Origin: Hyperoplus lanceolatus | Lineage: Eukaryota > Chordata > Actinopteri > Uranoscopiformes > Ammodytidae | Direction: 5' to 3' | Length of the DNA stretch: 64,000 nt | Assembly: GCA_026929865.2 (NCBI GenBank) | Contig: CM049403.1 | Span: 5,999,501 to 6,063,500, forward strand | In this document: positions 38,001-54,834 of the stretch, in pieces | Numbering within the stretch: position 1 is the stretch's first letter | Layout of the letters: every line of letters starts with the position of its first letter | The notes under the pieces: generated by a model | The model's database searches: none | What the model was told of the DNA's origin: nothing | Seen by the model: the letters and a program-made list of their open reading frames with translations, nothing else | Made by a program: the position numbers and the translations under genes

Positions 38001-39665
38001 CAGGTGGGGTGAAGCCCAACTGTGTGTGTGAGTGCAGACACACAGCAGCAGCAGACATGATTCAGTCTCAGAATATGACTCGTCTGTTAATTAAAAAAAA
38101 AGCAAAAGGCGGGCTTCCATGTAGAGTAAAGACGCTCATCTAATGCATGGAAAATATTTTGTAGTGGCATAGGTGAAGTATTTTACTGCATCTATTAATT
38201 AAACGTTGTGTTCTTTAACTGACGTTGTAAATTATGCACGTCAATAACCTAAGCAAACAGCCGATCAAGGGATATGTATAAATGCATACAATAAGACAAT
38301 ACGAGCACATCTTTCATAGACACACTGGAGCCGTGTCACAATTCAGACCTGCAATAGGAACAGTGTTTAACAAAGGGGCAACTTTTTTGTGGACAAAAGC
38401 AGAAAAAAAATGCTTCTGGGATGCACAGAGTTAAAAAAAAAAAAGAAAAAAAAAGTGAAACTTGACAATATGAAAAGAAAATTCTTTTAAAGAAAGGAAC
38501 TAAAAAGACCCTCTGTAGCTAACAGCATTATCTGTTTGGTGTTACAGCTGGGTTGCATCATGCCTCTCAGAACAAAACTCCACACTCACATCTTTGCTGA
38601 CAATGAACACTGAAGTTGGCAGAAATTCGCTGCGAAACGAGACAAAAGTGTGCAGTTTATGAAGAGAAAAAAAAAGTGAGGCAACCTCCGGGCCTCGGGC
38701 TTTTGTCAGTGGGCATTTCTATTCAGTGACCTATCACGCAGCAAGTGTATGCAATGATACGGCTTAGAGATGTTTCACACTGTCAGAAGTGTACAGGATT
38801 TTTTTCTCCTTTTTGAATGTGCAGCTGTTATTGTTCGGGGCAGACTTGAATCACTGACACAACCTGCTCTGTTCTGTCATTGTTTCTGAACAGCGTTGCC
38901 GCTCTAGACAAAAAGAGACCAAGACCCTAACGTCATGACCCCGTGTTTAATTATGCAGGCTGAGTGGAGATGAAGGATTAACCCAAACACTGTTCACAAT
39001 GTGACAGTTAGTAGTGTGGCCCTTGTGTGTTATTCCTATCATTTTTAGACTTGGGGGATATTGATCAGCCATCCTACACTCCTCTGTAAGTGGGTCATTT
39101 ATTTTTTGCTAGGAATTGGTTTGAGTGTGAAAAAGTTTGCCAAGGATTCGCAGTAATTATCCCATCCTTCTATAGCCGGGCACAGCATGGGGGCCTTGGT
39201 AAATTACACATCTCTCTCTCAACCTAACTCCTGTATGGTTTATGGCCGTGCATTATGCATAACTGTGCTGGAGCGCCTTAAACATCCCCCAAGTGGATTG
39301 AAAAAAAAAACAAAGTTGACGACGCTGCTCTTTGTTTGCAGCTCAACACACAGGCTTTATTTGGCTGGTGCTGAATCGGAGATTGCTTTAAAGCGTGCGT
39401 CTTAATTATTTTGAGACTTTTTTTTCCTCCCTTTGGTTTGTGAACACCTGGAGTGTTTTTTAGTGGGATGCCGGATCCAGATGGGCGGATGCGCGGGGCA
39501 AAAATCCACAGGGAAATGTACATTTGGTTACATTACAGCGGAGTGTGTCGTCACATCAAGGGTTAAGGGGGTAAAAAAGAAAAAGTGGCTGGCATCTGAT
39601 TCATTTGGAATGTGTCTGTGTTATAGACTGAACAACAAAAGGTAACTGGCGGCTCAAATGTCCCT
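38001..39665. other. Non-repetitive block, candidate conserved non-coding region
   Basis: Balanced composition, no transposon ends. TTAATTA words occur at 38,087 and 38,195, and TTTAATTATGCAGG at 38,946. An ACACCTGGAG E-box lies near 39,445. The block is 2.3 to 4 kb upstream of the bcl6 promoter. Function is inferred. Confidence 0.35.
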
Positions 39666-40280
39666 GATGTCCACCAAAGCGCATGTAAGCATTATTGTGT
39701 GTTAACGATGGGACAAGGTTTATCTTTTTAAATCCCCCCCTCCCCTTCATAATAAATCACCCTCATCTCTAATCAAGAGGAGAAATTATTTTCCATTAAA
39801 AAATCTGGATGATCTAAGATTAACATGCATCTTTTATACTTTACACTCCCTTCACCGTCATATAAGAACTGAAGTATTATTCTGAGAAATGTGCCAAATA
39901 TTCCCCAAAGACTTAATAAAAAATATATCAGTATAGGTATTAAAAATAAAATAGAAATCTAACACAGATGACAAGGCAGTACATTGGAACATGGCATGTG
40001 TTGTGTGTTATTTATATTAACAGTAACTGTGATGGAGCTCATGCTTCAGTCTTTGTTTGCCCACTGATCTTAGGGATAAGTCACATCAACTGCCACCAGA
40101 GCATTTCAACCCAAATAGGTTCAGCCTCTGTGTTTCTTTGTAATATTAAAACCACTGATGATACATTTTGAAAGGAGAGTGACAAGTTAATGAGAAGTCA
40201 CTTTCACTGTTGTACAAGTTGTAATGTAGGCCCCTACTAATGCATTGCATCAACTTGTCTTGTTTTTCGTGTATTAACAG

Positions 40281-40373
40281 CCCAGCAAATGCTCCTCCTG
40301 TGCCAAGGAGTGAACGGGATGAGAAAGGACGGGGAAGCAGTGGTCTGGAATCACCACAAACAAAGTTTCCAGG
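40281..40373 (+). CDS. Exon-like 93-bp segment upstream of bcl6
   Basis: A pyrimidine-rich acceptor ending TTAACAG (AG at 40279-40280) and a near-perfect donor AGG/GTGAGT (GT at 40374) bound exactly 93 nt. The segment is open in two frames. In the frame that matches the 30979 exon it reads QQMLLLCQGVNGMRKDGEAV followed by VWNHHKQSFQ, and it leaves phase 1 on both sides. Nothing similar comes to mind among known proteins. It may be an alternative upstream bcl6 exon, an exon of a non-coding RNA, or a chance match. Confidence 0.25.
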
Positions 40374-40430
40374 GTGAGTTTCCCACAACTCCCACAACTC
40401 ATGATATGAACACAACTTTTCAGACCATGT

Positions 40431-40448
40431 CACACACACACACACGCA

Positions 40449-40545
<97 letters not shown>
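40431..40545. repeat. Compound (CA)n(CACG)n(CA)n microsatellite
   Basis: Seven CA units, then about six CGCA units, then a long pure CA run. It starts 57 bp after the exon-like segment at 40281-40373. Confidence 0.98.
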
Positions 40546-40546
<1 letters not shown>

Positions 40547-41773
40547 ATCTATTAACTGGTAAAATTCACACCAGTTCTCAAGTCCATGCAGGGGGCTAAA
40601 ACGCACAGTTCTGCATCTCTCTTGGCTCAATCGATTTATACAAATGCCTTGCTGCTGATATGATTCACAGACTAAAAGAGCGTGAAGTCAAACACAACAG
40701 TAGCAGCCTAGTAATAAGCTGGAAAGAAGAAAAAAGTCTGTTTACTTTTTCCCAACGCTGAGAAAAATGATGCAACAGTGAGTACAAGTGCCTTCATTTA
40801 AAATGTTAGGAGGGGGGCAAGAATTACTGCAATGCATTCAATTAATTTTCCAGGAATCTTGCATTTTTCAACGAGCAATTTGTTTTTCGTTGTAAGAGTG
40901 CACATTCTATGGACAATTTCCAGAGGCGTGCTCACCATCCAGTAAACCAATTAACAATAAAATAAAATAGAGTATTTCTTTCAGGGAAGGAGAAAAGCCT
41001 TTTCAAAGGAAGGACCACCGTTTCCCATAACAAGAGGATGAGTAGTGTGTCTAGAGTGAGTTACAAAGGCCTTATAATTAATATCTCAGCGTCAAACACC
41101 AGAGACTGACCCCTTGACATTACACTTTCACACTAGGTCTCTATCAAACCCATCTGTCTGATTCGGTCTGATTTCCTGCTTTTGAATAATAAGCGAGGGT
41201 TGATTGTACTCACAAAATAACTTCTACGCAGGCTACATCCTTTTGCCCATGTCATTCGTCTAGATAAGGCATATGCCCTCGCACTCATGCAACAAGTTTG
41301 CAACGTAATCCTGAAGTTAATATGTTAAATCATACCAACAATTAGTAGCTTAACCCTGTCTCACCTGCTTTCGCTTTAAACACAATATTAGCAGCTACAC
41401 AGCACATGCATAAACCGTTCAATACAAGAAGAGGATAGAACACCCGATGTAACAATGCCCAATCGACCATGCTCTGACATTAATAAACAATAAATAAATA
41501 AAATAACACAAACCGCTCAACAATCACATCCACGCTCAGACGGCTGCCTACAGACCTGTGAATAATACATCTATTAAAGCTTTCCTTCTTCAACAAACCC
41601 CCGATGACTCGCGGCATTCTCCATCTATGAAGTCAGCGTACCTGCAGGAAATCGGGCTACAGGAAAAATGAAATGTGGACAAGAAGAAGAAAGGCAAAGC
41701 CTGTCACATCGACCTGCCCGCATGGGCCTAATTAAGATGCCTGTCTGTGTGCTCTACATGTAGCCTAGACTGC

Positions 41774-41804
<31 letters not shown>

Positions 41805-41859
41805 TAAATGCGACGGAAGGCAACGAAACAGCACATGGCTTAAATCATAGAATATAAAT
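40546..41859. other. Upstream flank of bcl6, no gene seen
   Basis: A/T-rich to mixed. No repeat ends except the GT repeat at 41,776. It probably contains distal promoter sequence. Confidence 0.4.
41776..41804. repeat. (GT)n microsatellite upstream of bcl6
   Basis: About 14 GT units, roughly 200 bp upstream of the bcl6 TATA-like box. Confidence 0.96.
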
Positions 41860-42005
41860 TAGTTCTGAGAATTTCGGGGGCTGGGTTAAAGGAATTGGTG
41901 ACGTCGCAGGCCCGACGTCCTGTGACTGTGGACTCAACCAAAATCCAAGGGGGGAGGAGGGAGGGACTGGATATCTATAAAGCCTTTTACTGCAATATTC
42001 TACAA
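41860..42005 (+). promoter_or_regulatory. bcl6a: bcl6 core promoter region
   Basis: The stretch contains a TTCTGAGAA site (41863-41871), two ACGTC motifs around 41902-41920 related to cAMP-response elements, a G-rich tract at 41950-41966 and a TATAAAG box at 41976-41982. Placement upstream of the predicted first exon supports promoter function. No transcription start is measured; this is inferred from motif order. Confidence 0.5.
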
Positions 42006-42264
42006 AATAATTCTTCTTTTCGCGCCGTCTGAAACATTTTCTCTATGCTGTGCTTACTGTAAAACGCGCTTTGTGTAATACAAGTCAGAGCAACCGCTTG
42101 GAAATAAGTTGTTTTCAACCTCTAGGGGGGGAAACGTGGCTCCCCCGCCCCGGGAGAAGTGGTACGGTCTCGGGCTCAAATTCCGAGAATTGAGCTCGTC
42201 TGATTCTTAGAACAGGGGTTCTTAGAAGTGGTGATGCAAGAAGTTTCTAGGAAAGCGCTACCAG
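42006..42264 (+). other. bcl6a: Predicted non-coding first exon of bcl6
   Basis: This segment lies about 30 bp downstream of a TATA-like box at 41976 and ends at a CCAG/GTGATT donor (GT at 42265). It would splice over a 2.2 kb intron to the acceptor at 44471-44472, 11 nt before the bcl6 start codon. From memory, mammalian BCL6 also has a non-coding first exon carrying autoregulatory STAT/BCL6-type sites, and its 3' end resembles this segment. The 5' boundary is estimated only from the TATA-like box. Further non-coding exons in the intron cannot be excluded. Confidence 0.6.
42181..42253 (+). promoter_or_regulatory. Cluster of four TTCN3GAA STAT/BCL6-type sites
   Basis: Within 73 bp occur TTCCGAGAA (42181-42189), TTCTTAGAA (42204-42212), TTCTTAGAA (42219-42227) and TTCTAGGAA (42245-42253). 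The last is the exact reverse complement of TTCCTAGAA, which fits the published BCL6 zinc-finger consensus TTCCT(A/C)GAA; the others fit the STAT half-site palindrome. They lie in the non-coding first exon of bcl6, where the mammalian gene is known to repress itself. Confidence 0.65.
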
Positions 42265-48142
<5,878 letters not shown>

Positions 48143-49305
48143 GCTAGAAGATGGGAAGAGCTTTTATGGAGGCAATCTTGACCTTGGCATTTTAAAAAGA
48201 CCCCAACTTGTACAATCATCCAAAATTGTAGTGCCACACTGTGTTCTCATTAGACAGATAAATTGGCTGTGTACGCCACTCTAAACGGGTTTCCACTACA
48301 TGTGAACGTAGAGCCACTTATGGCATCTTAGTCACTTTATTGTTTCTATGTAGATATAAATAAATATATATATATACATGTATGTCGGAAGTGTTTTTAA
48401 GCTTTGAAGGTACATATATAAAGCTTTATTTTGTTGAGGAAAGGATGGAATGTAAACAATCAGTTTTTTGAAAAATACAGTATTTTATATCAGAACTTAC
48501 TTTTCTGAAAGTATTGAAAATTTTGATCGACGGGTGGTACATATATTTTAAGATAACGAGATTTGCGGCTGTATAGAATTGTCTATACATTTTTATGTAG
48601 ATGTACGTACATGTTGCACCATGTCAAGTTGCCATATTCCTGTGAAGAGAGTGGGGGGGGGGCATTGTAATTGTGTTTAGTCTAAAACATATCAGATAAC
48701 TGCTGCTGTCTGATGAGGATATGCATGAGGTACTCTGTTACCAGTTGTCAGTGCACATGACGTGGACAACTGCATAAATATTGTGTAATTATATCTGTGG
48801 GATTGCTCTCTGCTGGCAGAGCCAATCTAAGTGTTGAAAATGCATTTCAAGGTACTGCTTTGTAATGACCAAGGAAATATTTTGCTTCAGATATATTTGT
48901 ATAGATGTGGACTTTGTTTTATTTTGTTTTCCATATGTGAAGGTTTACAGTTTGTTGGTCATTGTTTTAGATCCTACAGTAAAGTTGTGTAAGTGTCAAA
49001 AGTTTGTTTTGTATATACACTGTGTATTCAATGTGCCTTTCTCTACGGTGACTGAACCTATCTCCATTCAGCCCAGCTGTATTAAGGTACAACTCAAGGA
49101 CACCACTTGTCCTATATCCCCCCTGTGTGTATGTGTGACTGTGTATATATTTTTAAATGCTTGTCACCAACCTTAAAACATGCAAATTCATTGTAAATCT
49201 TCAGGATTTGTTTTTGAATTGGGCTTTTTTTTAAACTGCATTCAAATCATTGTACAATGTTATAGATGTATGAATGTAAAATAAAGGTATTGGATTTCTA
49301 TGTAT
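48143..49305 (+). other. bcl6a: bcl6 3' untranslated region
   Basis: The stop codon TGA is at 48140-48142. An AATAAA polyadenylation signal lies at 49280-49285 with A/T-rich sequence around it. The UTR is A/T-rich with several ATTTA and TATATA stretches (48,350-48,620), in keeping with the short-lived BCL6 mRNA of mammals. The end at about 49,305 is an estimate. Confidence 0.65.
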
Positions 49306-50544
49306 AAACACCAGATTGAGTTTGTCATATTACATTGAGAATGGACACTGGATATATAAAGGTGTATAGCTTTACCCTTTATTTTGGCCAGAAATATTGT
49401 TAGATGGCTACAAAACAAAACTAACAACATCAAACATAACACACATAACTATGACTAATAAATCAAGTCGTTATGCCTATTCGACCAGCAAGAAACTTCA
49501 ACCTTTACAGATGGAAGGATCACCAATTTAACTGCACAAAAATAAAACCTACAAGCTGGATTTGCCCAAAACTTTTTCTTAGGAAAAAAAAACACATCCC
49601 GTCACCTTTCAATATCCAAATCTGTCGTACTGACATACTACAGTAAAGGAGAGAGAAAACATAGCCTGTTACTGAACTCGACTCCTTTGACGGAGAAACA
49701 TGACAAACATCCACAAAAGCTCCTAATAAGCTTATCATCAAACAACAATCTTTTGCACCTTATGGCCTTGTTTAGATAAATATGTAAGCACACCTATTAA
49801 ACTTTGGCTGAATAATGGACATTGTGGCAACCCCTGACGATGAAAGAATAATGGTAAATGGCTAAGTGTATGTGATTGTGACAGTAGAACAAGCAAAGAC
49901 TCAGAGAACTGACTCAAGTGATGTCAAATACACAGACATATCTACTTAAAGTTTGCTGACATCAACCACTATAAAGGCTATGTCCTACCAGACCAAGTAG
50001 GTTAGCAGGACAACATCTGGATTCACAGAATTGATCAAGGTTCCAATTTACTGTTAGTAAATCAGGTTTTGGTTTTTGAGAGGAAGAATGTGTTAATTTC
50101 ATATTTCAAAATCCTACTTGAAATGATGGGAAAGTGTAGCTACAAGAGCAAAAAAAAAAAAACAGATAAAGCAATTCTATGACAAATCCATTGGAACAAG
50201 AAATATACTTGAACTGAAATGCTGTGCATGAATAAAGCATTGGTTGAGCTTCTACAGCACACCAAAGGTCACTTTACATTCACCGCTTAAGGCAAGGATC
50301 ATGTGTTTCCCATTACCTCATTCAATACATCTCAGTAAGCAGATGACTAGCACAGTAACTCTATTGGATACTAATTTTTATTTCCCCATGAATGCAGTCA
50401 TTTACAAACTTACTTTCCTCCACGACCGAGGCTCATGGCAATGACGTGTATTCAGTTGTTCCAATCATTTTAAAGGCCAAAACTAAAATCTTCAAACATT
50501 TTTAACATAAAAACCAGAAACCTTTATAAAACAATAACAGGATA
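49306..50544. other. Intergenic sequence between convergent bcl6 and lsm2
   Basis: A/T-rich, with no exon-like signal or recognisable repeat family. Short A-runs occur at 50150-50163. Confidence 0.5.
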
Positions 50545-50987
50545 CAATATAAATAAAATAGCTTTTTATTTTGAATTGTTTAAAAAAAAAAAAAATCAGT
50601 CATAATTTTTTAAAGATAAGCAACAGTTCTTGTATTATGCAACAGAAATACTTCCAACAGATCTTTACCTCCATTGGGCTAAAAACTGAAATGGTTATAC
50701 TTATTTTAAACTAAACAAAGACAGTATCAAATGAGATGATCTCTCTGTAAGGTTTAGACCATTTCCAATAATTACTGATTTGACAAATTATTGATAATTT
50801 GTTTAAGGAATGAAAATCAATTCTCTGTGAAAGTACAGGGGAAATTAACCATGGTGCTTACTTACAATATCTGCACAAACTGCCTCATCTTTAAATGAAG
50901 AAAACTCAGAACCGAAACTATTCATTACACACCGTCACAAAAAAAAACCCATCCCACCCAATAACCCAACCCTTGTCCTATGGCTCA
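50545..50987 (-). other. lsm2: lsm2 3' untranslated region (estimated)
   Basis: Reading the - strand, an AATAAA signal (TTTATT on the + strand) occurs at 50565-50570, about 420 bp after the stop codon. The stretch is A/T-rich and non-coding. The end point is inferred from this signal alone. Confidence 0.4.
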
Positions 50988-52811
50988 TCACTGCTTCTGC
51001 TGCATGGCCTCTTTACGTGCTGCGTCCTGGAGCAGCTGTGTGTCCACCTCATCTGCAGGCAGCTGGACGTACCGCACCACAGAGCCGCGGATGAAACAGT
51101 TCTTCACAGAGAGCTGGAGTGAATCAAAATGAGACAGAGCACGGTTTGAAGAGCAGCATCACTCAACGTGTCGGTGTGTAGCTGCGCACGGCATCTGGCC
51201 AGTAATACTTTGGATCAAAGCCGTACATAAATATGGGACGTTCCGGTCTGCGTTGTAGTTTATTAAGTTCCCGGGAAAATTGGACCAGATAAAAAGCATA
51301 AATAATAACTATATGAAAATAGCATTGTTTTAACTGATAGTCCCGTTTGCTGAGTGTTTAAGAAACATTTAAAAGTTCCTCATAGGAAGTTTAAATCACC
51401 CAAAGGCCTCAGTGTGGCAGCGTGACCATATCATACTGATGACGGTAATGCAGGAGGCTCTTTAAAAAAATTATGTATATAGACAGATGCAACAAATTAT
51501 TTAGAGATCTAAAATTGATACATCAGAAACAACGATTCATAATCATACTTCCCATGTCTAAGCCTGTGTAAGACTTTAACATATTGAATTAAAAGATTGC
51601 AGTACCAATTAAGGCCTGATTATTTTACATTGACATAGAATTGCTTGTAAGACTTTAGGATCTGCTGGAGCCATTGAAATAATCACAACAAATCACCTTT
51701 AGAAGCAATTCTCAGAAAATCAGCAGGGTCAATTAAGTATCAAGGTGATAAATATAATGTTGGGATTAGTTCATAGATATTTTAAACAGGACCTCAAACA
51801 GAACATTGGGGTTCAGTCAGACCTGTCTTCAAAGCTGACACACACACACGCTGACACACACACACACAGTGAATGAAAAGGTGCTGGATAGAACAGCTCC
51901 ACCTACCATGTGTGGATACTTCTCTGGATCAGTGACGCTGATGTCTGTGAGCTTTATGTTCAGGTACTGAAACACACAAGAAGAGAAATGGAACGTTAAA
52001 CCTCATAAGAACCCATAACTGATTGGAAAGCATAAGTCTGACAGAAAATGCCAAAGCTTAATGATATATATATAAGGAAAATAATTGTCCAAACCTGGTC
52101 GACGGAATGAAGAGTTCCGCATATGCTGAAAAGATACATATAGCAATAGGAGTGAGTACAGGGTTATTTGGTTATCTCAACATCACATACAATCACAATC
52201 AAAGACCAAAGTGGAGGTGAATGCACCACTGGTCCAGACATAGAGGGGGTGGACTTAATAACAAGAACACCTTGTTGTTAATCAGAATGTAGTCTGCAAC
52301 AAAGATAATTTAATTCACTGCTATTGTCATTTGGTTTCTTATATTTTTTTAGTGCCAAGAAGGAGTATTTGCAGTCTTTTCACCTTTTCTTTGCTTCGAA
52401 TACCTTAATAAGTTAATTGTGTACCACCATCATTCACGTCCCCCTCCACAATAGCGTCGACTGATAGCCAACACAAACCTTGGGGCTAGCTCAAACCGTG
52501 TCAAAAAGTTACCCACTTCAACAACAAACAATGAAACTGACCTCAAGTCGTTTTTGAGCTCCACCACCACGTCCTTCCCCACCAGCGACTTGAAGAACGA
52601 GTAGAAAAGCTGAAAAGCAGAGACAAGACGATGCTAATATGTTAGCAGCGGGCTACATGCCGAGCAAGACTCGAGCTGCAGAAAGTTGAATAAATGAATC
52701 ACGAGGTCGACAATCAGCTGTGTGCAATCCAACACTTCTCTCAATGTTCCAATACGACATTTAATTAGAACTGGGGAAAAAAATCATACATTCAAATTGA
52801 TTTCTCACCAT
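50988..52811 (-). CDS. lsm2: U6 snRNA-associated Sm-like protein LSm2, complete
   Basis: Five exons on the - strand: 52809-52811 (the ATG alone), 52542-52609, 52095-52125, 51907-51966 and 50988-51113. They total 288 nt, or 95 residues plus stop, the exact length of vertebrate LSm2. All introns are GT-AG and the phases agree. The protein starts MLFYSFFKSLVGKDVVVELK and carries the Sm1 fold followed by the Sm2 signature CFIRGSVVRYVQLP near residues 66-80. LSm2 is a subunit of the LSm2-8 ring on U6 snRNA and of the cytoplasmic LSm1-7 decapping ring. The sequence is nearly identical to the mammalian protein as I remember it. It is convergent with bcl6 and in tandem with inpp5d. Confidence 0.96.
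51840..51869. repeat. CA-rich tract in an lsm2 intron
   Basis: Two short (CA)n runs separated by CGCTGA, in the intron before the 51907-51966 exon. Confidence 0.9.
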
Positions 52812-52983
52812 TATTGCAGTCGGTTCCTTGTGCTGGCGCGTCTCGTGTTGATGACGTAGCCACTCACCATGCGTTGTATTACTGCGACGGATAGCTGCGT
52901 GCAATTACTCACCAGCTCCACGTGGGGGAGCCAGAGGTGCTTTAGATGTTTACAGGTGTACAAACCATATACTGTTGGTAGCC
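52812..52983 (-). promoter_or_regulatory. lsm2: lsm2 5' leader and promoter remnant
   Basis: Only 172 bp separate the lsm2 ATG from the end of a hAT-type element. The stretch contains a TGACGTAG (CRE-like) motif near 52850 and is richer in CpG than its flanks. The core promoter is inferred to lie here, or partly within the transposon. No TATA box is obvious. Confidence 0.45.
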
Positions 52984-54826
52984 CAGGGCTATTCAATTAG
53001 TTTTGAATGGGGGCCGGTTGGTGGAAATGATCCAAAATGAGGGGCCAGAAAAAAATGCCTAAAATTGATGAGCATCACATCAATAGCTACATACACTGTA
53101 AAACACTACAACGACATAAGAGTGCATATATTGTCTTTATTTTATCAAATAGAGTTCAACAGCTTATAAAAAAAAATCCCTATTTGATTAACATAGGCTG
53201 CCTGTTGTTTAAGTGTTTAACAATCTTATCAGTTCAGGAAAACAATAGGTTAACTCTTCAACAGCTTATCAAAATACATACAGTAGTTATTGGTTTACTC
53301 AAGAGTGCAACAGTTTATCAAAATACATAGAAATAAATGTACTCTAGAGGTTATTGGTCGTTTTGGAACATGTATTTCCCAATTTAAAACATAAAAATAA
53401 AGCAGCATTGAAAATTTAGAAAATAAATCTTGTTGGCCTACACTAGCATGCTGTTTTACAAATAATTCAATAGTTGAAATAATAAATACAATGTGTTTTC
53501 CCCTTAAAATGACTAAATGCATTTCAAAGACAGTAACAGCATGGCAATTCTGTAAACTTACTGAAACTTGGCTTGGCCATCACTCTCATGCAGTCATCAA
53601 ACGTTTCTCTGTGCTGTCTGAGCTGATAGATAGGTTGTGTTGCCACGGTGATGGGGGGTCTTAAACTGTTCTAGCTTTACACAGCACTTCTTTCTGTTCA
53701 TCTAAATATCCCCATAGAACCGCACTGCGTTTATTATCGCCACCAGTTAAATGTCGGTTTGCACGTTAGCGGATTATTTTTTGAGTATCAATGGTTATTT
53801 GTAGAGTGTGAAATTGAATGTGTATGTATATTTTGAAATGTGGTTGTCTCTAATACATATGAGCACTCTTATTGGCAAAGATCAATGTTTCTGTCACTGT
53901 AGCAATTGTTTTTCTCCTCCTCAACTGCCATTATTTTAATACAGTGAATTATTTGTTTGATTTTAAATTGTTGTTTATTGCTATTTTTTTTAAAGATGAT
54001 ATGATGAATTGTTTGATATTGTCGTTTATTGCTGTTGTTGATTACTCTTTATTGCTATGTTTTAAAGATTGCGTGGCATTTTAAATTATTTTTTAAAACT
54101 GATTAATTAACATTCATGATTTTTTTAATTTTTCAGTTGTTTGATATTGTTATTTATTTAGTGTGAATGCTGGAGCATGTATTTGTTATTTTAAATAAAA
54201 TATCAGCTTTTTTTAAATAAAGCCTTCAACTGTCATCTGTCAACAGCTATAGAAACATTTATTTTATTCTGAAAAATAGAGTAGGTCATACTGTAATATA
54301 AATAACAGTAAAGGGAATACTTTAACAGTATAAATAGTAACTACTGTACTTGTAAAATGAAGTACAGTAGTGTACTGCTGTGTATTTAACAGTAGTAGTA
54401 ACAATCACAGTGCAATACTGTACTTAATTTTACAGTACACTAAAACTACTGTCAAACAAATTTCAGTACCACTGTACTACTGTAATTTGTTTGACAGTAG
54501 TTTTACTGTGATAGGAAATACTTCAACTACTGGATAATTGTTGCCAGTAAGTTACTGTTAATTTAACATTAAATCGTTTGCAGTGTTCTGCTCGTTTAAC
54601 TCTCCCAAGTACATGCCGTAGTCGCGCGCGGTGCGGTACAATCACGCGCGCAAAGCTGCATACACAGAGCAGCTGATAGAGAAACGCTTGGAGACACGTG
54701 CACATTTATTTACTGCAGATCGCGGCCTTTCGCGCAGTTATGACCATGCAAAAGCAGATATCGTGCATGCAAGTACATTAATTGTGCACCGGATCCGGCC
54801 CGCGTGTCGCCTATTGAATAGCCCTG
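52984..54826. mobile_element. hAT-type non-autonomous DNA element
   Basis: The ends are CAGGGCTATTCAATTAG (from 52984) and CTATTGAATAGCCCTG (to 54826), imperfect inverted repeats of about 14-17 bp. The flanking 8-mers TGGTAGCC and CTGTAGCC match at 6 of 8 positions, as expected for an aged hAT target duplication. The 1843-bp interior is A/T-rich with no transposase ORF. A nested hairpin lies at 54435-54515. Confidence 0.75.
54435..54515. repeat. Inverted repeat (hairpin) nested in the hAT element
   Basis: Arms reading ACTACTGTCAAACAAATT and AATTTGTTTGACAGTAGT flank a loop of about 26 bp. The surrounding 54,290-54,440 is rich in short ACAGTA/TACTGT words on both strands, so it may be the core of a small MITE. 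Confidence 0.6.
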
Positions 54827-54834
54827 CTGTAGCC

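Noticed and set aside
40146..40541. 131-codon - strand frame
   Set aside because: Its N-terminal third is microsatellite, and the rest overlaps the + strand exon-like segment without a domain.
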